NCBI GenBank assembly: GCA_958430865.1
Contig: CAUDNR010004092.1
Span: 11,880-46,712, forward strand
Direction of reading: 5' to 3'
From: Entrophospora sp. SA101
Lineage: Eukaryota > Glomeromycota > Glomeromycetes > Entrophosporales > Entrophosporaceae
DNA: 34,833 nt
Of this stretch, positions 1 through 10,947 are shown one piece after another. Both the position numbers and the translations under genes were made by a program. How positions within the stretch are numbered: the first letter of the stretch is position 1; each line of letters begins with the position of its first letter. The notes beneath the pieces are model-generated. The model saw only the letters and a program-made list of their open reading frames with translations. It had not been told where the DNA came from and did not search any database.

Positions 1-160
1 CAAAACCTTTTGTTTTTTTGAATTAAACATATGTCTGAACTTAAATCTGAATTTAAAAGATTCTGATAAAAATTGTCTGTAGCAACAACTTGATTATAAT
101 GATTTATACATAATGAACAATTTCTAAACAATTATTTAATAAAGATAATTCAGGGAAATA

Positions 161-1015
161 CACAGTGAATCTCGATTTAACAGATATTTTTTTCCAGAAA
201 ATTTATCTGTTAAATCGAGAGATCCGCTAAATCGAAACTTATGATCAAATCATGTGATACAAATTAAATGTGTACAAAAAAAATTTTTTTATTTTGTTGT
301 ATATACATAAAAAACAGAATATAACATAATAATAATAATAATATCATTGTCAACCCATAAATTCATCAATGCAACATTATTTTGCTTCTTGGGTGCTTCT
401 ATAAGAAATTTTCTCTTTTTAACTTCAATATATTTATATATTTTTAATTATTTGAGGATCAACTTCTAAATATTTTTGTTGTATATATTTAAGCGCATTT
501 TCAACCATTTATAGCTTCTGTATTTGTTACAATTGGCTCGCTTATCTTATCAACACCCTCATTATCTTCAACTTCAGATTTCCCCAACACTATGTTTACA
601 ATTTCTTGTTCTGTCATTTCATAATAAATTCGTCAGCATTTAAAGAAATAAAAAAAAATGACATTATATACAAGTGCCATTGCCAAGAAATAGTTAACAA
701 TATGTTCGATTAAAATGTTGTTAATATTTAATATTAATAATACATCATTACGCTTATTTATTATACGCTTATTATTATAAAATTAGGCTATCCAAAAAAG
801 GCAAGAATCATCATTATCCGTAATATCGAGAGAATTTTATTATAAGTGACATATATGGATTTTTAAAAAATATCCGCTAAATCGAATATATATTAAAATC
901 CGTTAAATCCGTTAAATCGAGATAAAATAATTATAGAAAAATTTGGTTTTGAAAATTTATCCGTTAAACCCCTAAATCCGCTAAATCGAGGTCCGTTAAA
1001 TCGAGACCCACTGTG
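161..1015. mobile_element. Pogo/Tigger-like DNA transposon, internally deleted
   Basis: Inverted termini are visible. The left end reads CACAGTGaaTCTCGATTTAAC. The right end, reverse-complemented, reads CACAGTGggTCTCGATTTAAC. A TA dinucleotide flanks each side (159-160 and 1016-1017), as expected for the Tc1/mariner/pogo superfamily. Subterminal copies of ccgttaaatcgag/ccgctaaatcga crowd both ends, and the left end folds into a 17-bp perfect hairpin (170-186 with 204-220). At 855 bp the element is too short for a full transposase, and inside it lies only the decayed C-terminal part of one (listed separately). It is therefore a non-autonomous deletion derivative rather than an anonymous MITE. 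The termini resemble the 'CTCGATATAACGGA' style of fungal pogo/Tigger ends (known family trait). Confidence 0.85.
325..626 (-). pseudogene. Decayed C-terminus of a pogo/Tigger (CENP-B-like DDE_1) transposase
   Basis: Minus-strand reading gives EMTEQEIVNIVLGKSEVED (near 626-570). After a frameshift it gives NALKYIQQKYLEVDPQIIKN, and after another KFLIEAPKKQNNVALMNLW (near 400-345). These three blocks in this order match the acidic 'MTEQEIVxIV' tail and the final 'ALKYIxQ..EV' helix of Tigger-type transposases. Stops and at least two frameshifts separate them, and no DNA-binding or DDE catalytic part remains. It lies wholly inside the 161-1015 element and is antisense to the window, so it identifies the parent of that element. 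Family assignment is from recognition of the motifs; the exact boundaries are approximate. Confidence 0.72.
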
Positions 1016-1140
1016 TACTAACATAACGTGATCAGGATATTTTATCTAGACAAAAATAGTTAATTGACGATCCATGAATAAACCAGTGAAAATTAGTAGG
1101 ATCGGCGGGGCAAAAATGGCAAAAAATCGCCAATTGACAA

Positions 1141-2003
1141 TGTTTAACAAACAATTATCCAAATAGAGTTAATGCAAGAATGTTCATGGAAAGGTTACGA
1201 CCAGAATTATCCATAGCATTAAGTCCATTCTTACCTGACACTATTCAAGTTGCAATAGATAGAGAGCTAAGGCTTATGAGATGACATATTCTAGAGGAGG
1301 AACCTTGTCGACATATTCAGCAGAACAATTCATGCCTAACATTCCAGGAATGAATCAAGGGGTGAACCAACCACTACAAGGGTTAATTGATCAACTGGTT
1401 AACCTAATGAAAGTAAATAATAATGTCCAGCAAAGACCAAGGATTCAAAATAGTGAAAACAGTTCGCCGGTAACATGCTACAATTGTAAACAACAAGGAC
1501 ACATAAAACCGAATTGTCCACAACTCTCTAATGGTAACAATGGCAACAATAAGAACAGTGAAAACATAGGAGTTAGATGTTATCGCTGCCAGGAATTAGG
1601 ACACTACAGTAAGGACTGTCCACAAAATAATAATGGAGGAAACAATAACAACAATGGTAGTCGTAACAATAATAGGAACAACAACAACAATAATAGTAGT
1701 AACAATAATGTGATCAGGAATAATAATAATAATAGTGGTGACAACAATAATAATCGGAATACCAATAATAATACTCGGCAACAATCAATGTTAGCAGACA
1801 TGGTTGTAGGAAATACGGTGAAGTTAATGTTTCCTGTAGAAACGAAGAAGCAAAAGACTACTGAAGAAGGAACAGGTGTAGCAATGGACATACAATCAGA
1901 TGGAAGAGATTCAAGACGAAGAAAGGAACCTAAACAAAATAATGAAGGATCAAAAGAAGTAAAGAAAAAGGCTTTAAGAAAAACGCCAAGGAAATATATC
2001 TAA
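1141..2003 (+). pseudogene. Orphan retrotransposon Gag with two CCHC zinc knuckles, frameshifted
   Basis: An intact 240-codon frame runs from the ATG at 1281 to 2003. It has two retroviral-type zinc knuckles, CYNCKQQGHIKPNC (C66, C69, H74, C79) and CYRCQELGHYSKDC (C100, C103, H108, C113). An asparagine-dominated linker (about residues 116-165) and a lysine/arginine-rich tail follow. Upstream in another frame (1141-1280) the Gag capsid-like stretch MERLRPELSIALSPFLPDT is readable and ends at a TGA at 1282. A small indel near 1272 would join it to the downstream frame, so the ATG at 1281 is probably not the original start. Knuckles of this type package RNA in LTR-retrotransposon particles. No protease, reverse transcriptase or integrase follows, and no LTRs are evident. 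It could be a domesticated or solo gag, but a truncated Ty3-like relic is simpler. Confidence 0.78.
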
Positions 2004-2490
2004 ACAAGTTTAAATACATTTTCATTGGTGAGTCCATAATTAATTACATTCTGATGCTGCAGGTATATTTGTTAAAAAAAATTATTTTCGTACAACCCTA
2101 AAAGTGGTATGAAAACGGTAATAGTATATAATATGGTATATAAACTAAGTGATTATAAACACATCCATCATTAACCTATTTGCAGCAGCTGTAGCTATTT
2201 GCAGAAAATAGGGACGTCTACCGAAATCGAAAGTGTACCGAAAGTACTTTCGAACATTCACAAGTTTGAAGAAATTCAAAACATAACTGAAAGTCAAACT
2301 ATAAATACTAAACCTAGTTTTTTTTCTAAATTCAAACATTTTTTTCCAGCCTATTTTCTAATTATTAACTGGTTTTGGTTTTCATCATACACATCACTAT
2401 CATCATAGTAATAACCACTATCTATATCATTTATTTCATAATCATTTATTCTATCTTCACACCACCATCCATAATCATTTATATTTCAGG

Positions 2491-2932
2491 TTAATTTTGG
2501 TAATAATATTAGTTACTTCTGCATCAAAAAGTCTTCTAGAATTGCTTTTCTATTAGATGGTGTGTAGTTGTCTAAGTAATTCAATAAAATATAACATTAA
2601 AAGGTATATCACACATTACAAATGTCTTGATTAATGCTCTATTAATATTATCATTCTTTTCTATGGTTGATGTTGTGCTTTCGTAGAATTCAGGCAAACT
2701 GGGTTGTTCTTTTTTACTAGAAGAAATTTGATTATTTTTTTTAAACATTTTTTTCTAATGACATCCAAATAGTATTTACGAATTTCTCTATTGCAACCAC
2801 TACATTCCTTTACCAGATGTTTTTGGATAATCTACAATAGCGACATCCAAAATAATGACCTTTGCTATTTTTAACCTCACTTTCTTTTGCAAAGTGTTCA
2901 AACATTTTAAGAAGGTCGTCCAACATATTCAT
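2491..2932 (-). pseudogene. BED-finger / hAT-type transposase N-terminal relic
   Basis: Read on the minus strand from an ATG at 2932: MNMLDDLLKMFEHFAKES, then SKGHYFGCRYCRLSKN, then (after a frameshift) KECSGCNREIRKYYLDVIRK, then NRALIKTFVMCDIPFNVI. Last come RKAILEDFL and LFDAEVTNIITKIN. The CxxC pairs followed by 'IRKYYLDVI', an 'RALIKTFVMCxIPF' block and 'SRxxLxxxLLDAE' match the order seen in glomeromycete proteins with a BED zinc finger followed by a DUF659/hAT region. At least three frame changes and internal stops make it a pseudogene, and the catalytic half and C-terminal dimerisation domain are absent. Further minus-strand acidic, tyrosine-rich reading (2356-2483) may or may not belong. 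The motif order is seen; the family call is by recognition. Confidence 0.58.
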
Positions 2933-3116
2933 AATTAAATAATTAATCTCATTTTTTTAATTCAAATAACTGCCACATAAGATGAAAATAATTCCTCTCG
3001 TGGATCTTCTTTTACATTATTAATATTTGTATCATTGTCAGCAGTCAATAAAAAATAAAATAAATTTATTATAAACCTTCTTAGATTATATATATATAAT
3101 CTGTACAATTAATTAA

Positions 3117-3335
3117 TCAGTTATCTATTATTATACAGTATGTTTTCGGTTTAGGTATCTTGACATTGTTCCCTAGAATAAAGATAATATTGGAAATTCT
3201 TGGTTCAGAGAATTGTAAAACCTCATCTCTCCCAAGCTCTTCATCTGGCGCATAAATATTATCAAAAATAGAATTCTTTTTTAGTAACAAGGTTATCAAT
3301 GGTGGGGATGATGGCTTTATAAGAACAAAAAACAA
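3117..3335 (-). CDS. Hypothetical 72-residue fragment
   Basis: An uninterrupted frame starts at an ATG at 3335. Its composition is protein-like (PSSPP near residue 10, an acidic PDEELGRDE stretch, then hydrophobic IIFILG) rather than the Asn/Lys/Ile noise typical of random AT-rich frames. I recognise no domain. It may be an exon or a relic belonging to the adjacent transposon debris. No splice partners were found on either side. Confidence 0.2.
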   Translation of the reverse strand: MFFVLIKPSSPPLITLLLKKNSIFDNIYAPDEELGRDEVLQFSEPRISNIIFILGNNVKIPKPKTYCIIIDN

Positions 3336-4956
3336 TTAATTATTGATTGTTAGGAACCGACTATTGTTTTTTCACTGGGAATATCAGATACCATCTACCT
3401 AGTTGTTTAGAGTGGCATTATTGATGGGATTTTTAAACTACTAAAACTGGATTCAAATGTTTGACCAAATCATAGATCTCATTTCATCTAAACCTTGATT
3501 GTAGAAGAAAACGTAAACAGGATAGAGTTTGGGATTATTAATAAAACCATTGGTTCGTATATTGTCGATCTGGAATATTTTATAAAAAAAAAATGACTTT
3601 TTAAAATTTTGTTATTATTATATAGTGGGTGCAGTAGACATTGAATCGGTCTAATGAATTCAATTGGCTGGAATTAATGTTTACATCCGCAGGCGTTTAC
3701 AAAGGACACAAAAATTAATTTGAACATCCAAGATTGTTTTAAGTCACCATTACATCTATAGAATCAACAAATCTGAATACAATAAAACAACGATAGTAAC
3801 GAGTTACAACCAATTAGGGATGAATCGGGTATTAATAATTCTACAAAAGTGAACTATTCATAATCCCAATAAAAAATTGCGGTTTAGAATAGAGCGAACT
3901 TGAGTTATTGGTTGATATACATGAATCAAAGATAATTGCAGTTGGAAACGCATATTGATTTTGGGTGGATTGATACATGAATTAGAGGTCAAAAAACACC
4001 TAACCGGTAAAGTACATAAAAATAATTTTTTTTAAAAATAAGCAAAGATTAATATTAATCAAATAAAAATCATACAACTATGTACTTTATCATTATGATT
4101 TTAATTAAATATATACTGTTAAAAACAAAAAATGTCAGTATGTTATTACTTGATGATAAAATTTCTTTTTAAATTCTTATGCCTGCTCATTATGAATCAA
4201 CTGTTGTATTATCTTTAATAAATTATAATTACAAAGATTTCAATGGGTAATACATAATCAATTTAGTTGTATATCACCTTTACTCTCCACTCTCCTGACA
4301 ATGTGAATGTGGCTTTATTTCACCTACTGAAACAAAGATTTACAATTGAAGTGTGATGTTTTGTCAATTTTAAATTTCTATATTAATATATATACAATTA
4401 AGAATTCATGTCGATCCCTTCTATTTATCACGAATTAAGAGTGATTTAACCTATTTTATTCATGTTAGAGGCTGAAAACCGGTTAAACAGTTAACCAGTT
4501 AGGACCTGCCTACAAGAAATTCTTAATTGGAACTTATTTTACTTAATAATTCAAAAAAGAAAAGTTCAACAAATGGTGTTAATCCTAATGTAAACATAAT
4601 TGATAAAAATGGTTATTGATAGTAATAGTTGAAAATTTCCGCTTTAGCTATTTAAGCTCCCCACCAAATCCCTGAAAGCATGTATAATAATAAGTTTCAG
4701 ACAAAGAAATAAATCGCAAAATATTGATTTAAACAATGCCTAGTTTATCAAATCGTAATTTAAGTGTCAGGTGACGAGAAGAAACAAATCATTCTATCGA
4801 TAATTAACCCAAAACAAAATTTATTTTTACCTGAATGAATATAAAGGTACAGCATATGTGTATTTGAATTATTCAAGATCCTTTTTAATATTTATTATAT
4901 AAATGACGCGTGGAATGTTTATATTTACACAAACAAGATGTTATTCAAGCGTTAAA

Positions 4957-5098
4957 TCACAGTTCATATCGTTCTGCTTGTATGATATGATAAGTTTTCC
5001 TGAAGACCAATTGATATCCAGTTTCCGATTTTAGAAAACATTGAATAATGTGTTGCCGCAGTTTCTTGTAACCGGTAATTTTTTTATCATTGTCATCA
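4957..5098 (-). CDS. Coding-like terminal segment, unidentified
   Basis: A minus-strand frame opens right after a good 3' splice signal (TTTTTCAG, plus-strand 5108-5115 region). It reads VVHDDNDKKITGYKKLRQHI, continuing through FLKSETGYQLVFRKTYHII to a TGA near 4957. The residue mix (charged helix, aromatic-rich end) is unlike random AT-rich translation. No upstream exon could be anchored. A further frame near 5300-5390 is open on the same strand but cannot be connected. The family is not recognised; it may be the last exon of a gene or a relic. Confidence 0.25.
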
Positions 5099-6192
5099 TG
5101 GACCACTGAAAAATACAAATAACTACTTATATTAAAGGCGATTTTTGTAAGCTTTGGAAGGTTATTAATAAGTTATATTGGAACAATAGTAATTGCTATT
5201 TATTATAATTAAAGAACGAATCAAACGTAATAAATAAAATTTAAAATTGTTTTCTAATAGTTGACATAAAACACCAAAGCATTAAAATCTTATTCAGACA
5301 ATAATTTTTGCAATTGACGATTTATCATAAAGTGTTTTGGTGCAGGCTTGGTTGATAAAAGCCCAATTGGCTTGCTCAATCAATTTGCCAAGTGACAATT
5401 TTTATTTGCCAGATATTTTTCTAATTTAATAATCTATTTATTTTCTTATATACAAATAATATCAAAGCAATTGGCCCATTTTCTAGTTTGGATCCCAACA
5501 TCTTTTCATTGAGCCTTTAGTAATTTGAAATGATCATAGTGTCTTTCTGTAGTAAACTTCCACAAAAACATCTGATTTCATTTTGTGAACAAATAAACAA
5601 ACAAACAAGCAAACAATTAAACATATATTATTATTTATTATATATTATTTATATAAATAATAATAATAATAATATTCCTAGTACTAGTGAAAATCAATAA
5701 AGTTAGCTCGCCAAGTAATTTGCAATTAATTGTTACCATTTTCTGCATACCGAAAAATCTTTATTCCAAATTAGAAATTTCACCTCATTTGAAAATTTTA
5801 TTTCCAAATTTTAAATACGTTATTGAATGGATTATGCATGTATGAAAGTTAATCTTATGAATTTCACTTGCTAATATAATAACAATCATCTTATGTATTT
5901 TCTTTATTCCCGCGCTTTTTAATTAGTTAATTGTTATCTTCTCGATTAAATAATTTCCTTTTTGATATATCAACTATTAATTATTATCAATGTGTTTTTC
6001 AATGATTCCAGTAATCCGTTGATAAGCTAATTAATAGAACAATTTTGACCTTTCCTGTTATATTAATCGGATAATTTAATCATTTTTGATTTCATTCAAT
6101 GCAATGCATTTTTTGAAGAGACGCCAGATTATATTGTTCTTTATTATGTGTAAAAAATATTAGTACAAGTTCTTTTTATTTTTAATTAAATC

Positions 6193-6222
6193 ATATATAT
6201 ATATATATATATATATATCCAT
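6193..6222. repeat. (TA)n microsatellite
   Basis: About 15 uninterrupted TA units in AT-rich intergenic DNA. Confidence 0.85.
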
Positions 6223-6646
6223 ATTTACTCGTTAGCGAAAAGGATAAAATTCAGCAAGGAAGATAATTTTTTTTTTTCTTTAAACTATTTCTCCTAATTT
6301 CTTCTCTCTCCTCCACTCTTTTTCAGCACCATCATTGTCAACCTTATGATGATAGAGAGAAAGTTTGAATGGGAACTTTCATAACATAATATGATTATGA
6401 TGAAAATAACGAAGATCCCGGAAATGATTATATTAACTATAAAATCCGACGGGACAATATATTATTTGTTAGCAAATACACTCACAATAAAATCAATTAT
6501 GGGAATGTTTGTTGATGTTTAACAACGATCAATGATGATGTTTGTAAACATCTGTATATGTTAGTATTGCACAAGTAATATATATTAATGTGCATTATGT
6601 CTATTACTATATGATAATTTATAATTTATAATTTGCATATTCTATG

Positions 6647-6937
6647 TTATTGACTCTTAATCTTCTTTTCCAGCTTCATCTTCATCGTGATCACGTCGTC
6701 ATCTCTAAAAATTCTATTATAATTGCCAACATTTAAATTCATATTATTCAAAATATTATTAATATTTTTTTTGTCATTTTCATCGTCATCGTCGTCGTCA
6801 TCGCCACCATACTTCCCGCGATCACAATGATTATACACTTCGGATTTATAAGAAATCAAGAGCGAAATTAATACCAAGCATAATGCAATCAAAAAAATTA
6901 TTAAAATGGTTTGTGTTAAATTAACCAAGTTCTCCAT
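6647..6937 (-). CDS. Small single-pass membrane protein with an aspartate run
   Basis: A single uninterrupted 96-codon frame. Residues about 9-30 (LTQTILIIFLIALCLVLISL and on) form one strong hydrophobic segment followed by YKSE. Next comes a seven-aspartate run near residues 46-52, then an Asn-rich stretch and a lysine-rich tail ending EKKIKSQ. This layout is that of a small single-span membrane protein. No family is recognised and no catalytic motif is seen. It is divergent from the carrier gene at 7876, so the 938-bp gap would serve as promoter for both. The composition is ordered enough to look real, but a chance frame in a (GAT/GAC)n-like repeat remains possible. Confidence 0.42.
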   Translation of the reverse strand: MENLVNLTQTILIIFLIALCLVLISLLISYKSEVYNHCDRGKYGGDDDDDDDENDKKNINNILNNMNLNVGNYNRIFRDDDVITMKMKLEKKIKSQ

Positions 6938-7875
6938 GTTACGAAGAAGTTTATAACTACTGTTGTTATTATTATATTAATATTTTGAAGAAGATGATGA
7001 TATTGATTTTTTTTATTTGGTCTTTACGATAAAATTTTGCAATTAATGATAATGGTGGTATTTTTTTTGAATTTCTGAAGAAAATTTAATGCTTCCTTTC
7101 TTTATATATATTTGTATTTATATTTATATATATATATACATATATTTATAGTTTATAAAAAAGCTTTCCAAATAAACTTTTTTCAAACTCTCGAGTCAAG
7201 GGCACATAAAATATTTGGTAAAAAGGCGGGATAAAAGATTTATGTGACGCTATTGATTTTATCCAACGATTTTTAATTGGTCAACTAAAAATAATTATTA
7301 TTAGACAACAAAAATTAAAATTCTAATTTTCCCACTGATTATTATTATTTGTTTAATATTAAGAGATAAGCATTGTTGCCTTTCCGATAAACTATAAAAA
7401 AACTTTAATTAATCAATCTTGCCAGAAATATCCAATAATGATTTAATATTTGTTTATTAACAAGTATTTTTACAAATTCTAAGTCTTAATAAATATTAGT
7501 AATTCATCATAATATATGTATGTATATGGTAACCAATTTAATAAGTGTAAGAGATCATTTGATCTTTTTTTTAAGATAACTTAAAATTCATCATCAAAAT
7601 TCCATCTTTCACTTCCTTCCACTCTTTTCTCAATATATCAAATCAACAATAAAAATTTAATTGCTACCACGTGGTCTTTGTTATAAACTTTATATTTATG
7701 TACATATTAAATTTATTCTTTCTATCATTATTATTGTTAATTACAATTTTAATATAATGTGTGTTTATTTATTATAATAATATTTCCCACATAAAAAATA
7801 TTTTCCAATTTCTTCTCTTACTCTTACACAAAAAATATATATAAACAATAAAATTACAAAGCATAAATTAAAAAA
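6938..7875. promoter_or_regulatory. Divergent intergenic region between membrane protein and carrier gene
   Basis: A 938-bp AT-rich gap lies between the two putative start codons. It holds TATATA-rich stretches near 7105-7150 and a pyrimidine-rich stretch (7600-7640, 7805-7830) shortly before the carrier ATG. The role is inferred from position only; no specific factor site is claimed. Confidence 0.4.
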
Positions 7876-9755
7876 ATGAAAATTTCTGTTAATAATCCTT
7901 ACATGAATAGTTCCTCCTCTCCCCCTTCTTCCACTTCCACTTCTTCTTCCAATTCGACAACAAACGATAGATATAGTAATCTTAATATTAATATGATTAT
8001 ACCAGCTGAATTCGAAAAATTAAAACACTCAATAGCAGGCGCTATTGCAGGAGGTGTAAGTTCAGTGGTTACGTGTCCTCTAGATGTGGTAAAAACAAGG
8101 TTACAAAATCAAGGAAAAATCTCTCTCGACCACAGACCAGGTGTACCTTTGTATCACGGAACTGGAAGTATATATTTGCTTTTACAATCAACTCCTTTTT
8201 TATGCAGTTGCAAAATTCACATAGTTGTATTTTAATGTATCGTCTAGGTGCATTAAAAAGAATATGGCTGGAAGAAGGCATTCAAGGATTATATCGCGGT
8301 CTTGGCCCCACAATGTATGGATATTTACCAACTTGGGCAATTTATTTTTCTGCATATGATTATTTTAAACTAGCTTTATCAGAGAATGCAGGTAAGAATA
8401 TAAAAATATTGAAATTTAAAAGTAGGAAAAAGTGAAACGATACAATGGAGGAGGAAGAGTGAATTGGGTGAATGAATGGGTGAAATTTGGCGGAAAAAAA
8501 ACTTGAAGTTTTTGGTGGTTAAATAAATGTGATATTTATTGATGATATATGAATAAATGTCGGTAACCGTCAATCAATCAAATCAATCAAGTTAAATCAA
8601 TCAATCAATCCAACCAATCAATCAATCAAATCAACCAATCAACCAACCAAATCAACCAAATCAACCAATCAACCAATCACCAAATCAAATCACTAACCAC
8701 TTCAGAATAATCAAGTACGCGAGAAATATTATTGTTTATTACAAATAATTTTTCTTAATCATCAAAATAATCATAGCAATAATAATAATAAATTAGAATT
8801 TATAATATAATAATATCATTGTTTATTGATCAAGAGTGTGAGTAATTTTATTTTATCGTATTTTTTTTTTCTCCTCCATCACAAGATAAACGACTAGATG
8901 ACAATCAATGGGTCGTACATATACTGGCTGCTATGGGCGCAGGGGCTACAAGTACCGTGGCCACTAATCCATTATGGGTGATTAAAACAAGATTTATGGT
9001 ATTTTTACATTTCTTTCCTTTAAAAATACATATACATACATATATATATATATTTGAAGAAATAATTATTAAGGAATTCTACAAATCACTACGCGATTTT
9101 AATGTATAAATTATTCTAATCTTTGAAATGAATAATTAGACACAAAATCATATGACATCATACAGATACAAAAACACAATTCATGCATTTGCTACAATTT
9201 ATGCTCATGAAGGCATCAAAGGATTTTACAAAGGTCTTGGTCCTTCTTTAATGGGTGTTAGTCATGTAGCAGTACAATTTCCATTATATGAAAAAATGAA
9301 AGTCTGGTTAAGTAAGTATATTATTAATGAAATGGATGAAAGAAGGAATCAATTAATTGAAATAAAAATAATGAATAATATATTAAACAAAAAAAAAAAT
9401 TAATCAAATAATTGGTTCTGAAAACAATTATACAGAATCGCCTGATCAAGAACATTTATCCAATCTATCAATCTTATCCGCTTCATCAGCCTCAAAAATG
9501 GCTGCATCATTAGCCACTTATCCACATGAGGTGGTTCGTACCAGACTACAAAATCAAACTGTCAAGCCATTCAAATACAAAGGTGTTTGGAATGCAATTA
9601 AATTGATTAACCAAGAGGAAGGTTTGATGGCTTTCTATAAAGGGATGTCAACAAATTTGCTTAGAACCGTTCCTTCTAGTGCTTTGACTATATTAATCTA
9701 CGAAATATTAATAAGGAAACTTAATTCAACTTCACCATCTTCTTCTGATAAATAA
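7876..9755 (+). CDS. Mitochondrial carrier, NAD+/pyrimidine-nucleotide transporter-like (five exons)
   Basis: Exons 7876-8167, 8248-8391, 8886-8998, 9140-9311 and 9436-9755 splice in frame (all GT-AG) to 346 residues. Three repeats of the SLC25 family are complete. Their signatures are PLDVVKTR (68-75), PLWVIKTR (174-181) and PHEVVRTR (270-277). Each is followed by a glycine-rich matrix-helix motif (GLYRGLGPT, GFYKGLGPS, AFYKGMSTN). The tryptophan in place of the usual acidic residue in the second signature is typical of the NAD+/FAD/folate/pyrimidine branch (yeast Yia6, Flx1, Rim2). That branch lies in the inner membrane and imports nucleotide-type cofactors. The serine-rich N-terminus (residues 11-29) precedes the first helix. 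YIA6-like versus RIM2-like cannot be settled by eye. The exact donor of exon 4 (GTAAGT at 9312) was chosen because it alone keeps the frame. Confidence 0.93.
8573..8700. repeat. Degenerate AATC/AACC tetranucleotide tract in carrier intron 2
   Basis: About 125 bp of imperfect (AATC)n, (AACC)n and AAATC units inside the 494-bp second intron, which is the longest intron of this gene. It looks like simple slippage expansion. Confidence 0.8.
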
Positions 9756-10287
9756 AAAACTAATGATATTAGTGTTGGCACGCAACAAAATTTTGGTTTA
9801 GCTGAAATGTGTTAATTTTTTTTTTCATTTAAATGTCGATTATTTAAATGTTAATTAATAAGTTGATGGATGAGTCGGAAGAGAAGATGAGAGAGGATGA
9901 TGAAAATAAGACAAGAGAAGAGTGTGGTGGAGTAAAGAAAAAATAAAAAAAAAAAGTAACCAAAAATAACAAGTACATACACTATATACACAATTTTTTT
10001 AGATGCATTTTCACACGCAATTTATATATATATTTTTTTTTCATTTCATTTTGTAAAAAATTTTGAATATTTATTTTTTTCCTTTTTTTTTTTTTTTTTT
10101 GGTGAAAAATGTATATGCTATTAAAGCAAAGCAAAAATTAAAATATAATTTTTCATTTACGTTATTATTATTGTTGTTATTGTAAACATATAATAATAAA
10201 GGACATTCTTATAGAGAATAATAATATAATAAATAATTAATATTTTTTTATTTTTCAAAGATGAATTATTTTATTTTATTTTATTTA
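9756..10287. other. Convergent 3' intergenic region (carrier / QCR7)
   Basis: The stop codons of two convergent genes face each other across 532 bp. It contains poly-T runs (10083-10100), AATAAA-like words and simple repeats suitable for 3' ends of both transcripts. No gene was seen. Confidence 0.5.
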
Positions 10288-10947
10288 TTATTCAAAATTA
10301 ATAGATGGTTTTCCATCTTTTCCAACAATTTTAAGAGCATCAAACATTTCTCGCTCACTTTCTTCTGCCGCAACTTGTTCAACATATGGTGACAAATATC
10401 TAACATCCTATATAAATTATATAATTTCAAAATATTAGTAATTATATCATTTCCTTCAAATATGACTGACCGCCTATGATTTTCTCACTCTTATCATCCA
10501 TCACTCAATCAAAAAAAATAAAAAATAAAAAAATAAAAACGCATACATCTTCAGATTTGACCCATTTATCTTTTGGTAGAATTTTATGATTAGTAGATAA
10601 CTGATACGCATTACGAATTCGTAAAGTTCGAAGATTAAATTCATTCTCAGGAACGCGCTTTAAAGCTTCTTGAACTGTTTCATTCTCGTCCATTAAGAGA
10701 TCATCGTACCTTAAACCTATATAAAAATAGATCGTGTTATTGTTGTTGTTGTTGTTTATTACAATTGCATGGAGTGAATGAGTTGGGCGAGTAAATGGAG
10801 TTAATAAAGATTGGATTTTTATACATTTATTACATTACCAAGTTGTCTATATCCAGATAAATTTGCATATGTATTTGCTACCGGTAATAAAAATTTATAA
10901 AGGGCTTTACTTTTTGCAACTGAATTGTATAACGTTGGATAAGACAT
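10288..10947 (-). CDS. QCR7: Cytochrome b-c1 complex subunit 7 (three exons)
   Basis: Exons 10947-10839, 10716-10547 and 10407-10288 join in frame to 132 residues from MSYPTLYNSVAKSKALYKFL. The family core is clear. It has NLSGYRQLGLRYDDLL, then ENETVQEALKRVPENEFNLR, then RIRNAYQLSTNHKILPKDKW, then KSEDDVRYLSPYVEQVAAEE. These match the yeast Qcr7/bovine UQCRB layout (GYxxLGLxxDDL, ALxRLP, R.x..H..LP...W, YL.PY). Yeast Qcr7 is 127 residues, so this is full length. The protein is a matrix-facing subunit of respiratory complex III, contacting cytochrome b and involved in its assembly. All introns are GT-AG with phases 1 and 0. It is divergent from the cobalamin adenosyltransferase gene and convergent with the carrier. 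Confidence 0.96.

Larger units (their letters stand above)
3336..6646. other. AT-rich intergenic DNA, no convincing gene
   Basis: About 3.3 kb with stops in all frames. It contains a (TA)n run near 6195-6220, ATT/AAT runs near 5640-5675, and scattered short coding-like segments on the minus strand. The best of these are 4957-5098, reported separately, and about 5298-5390. Nothing else in it could be assigned. Confidence 0.5.

Noticed and set aside
1596..1891. Long hydrophobic minus-strand frames (Ile/Val- and Leu-rich)
   Set aside because: They are the antisense of the AAC/AAT asparagine repeat in the Gag frame; the composition is fully explained by that repeat.
2145..2408. Overlapping plus- and minus-strand frames of 64-69 codons
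   Set aside because: They overlap each other, carry no recognisable motif and border transposon debris; neither could be favoured.
8069..8573. Alternative frames across the carrier gene on both strands
   Set aside because: The spliced carrier exons account for this region, and the other frames read through introns or in antisense.
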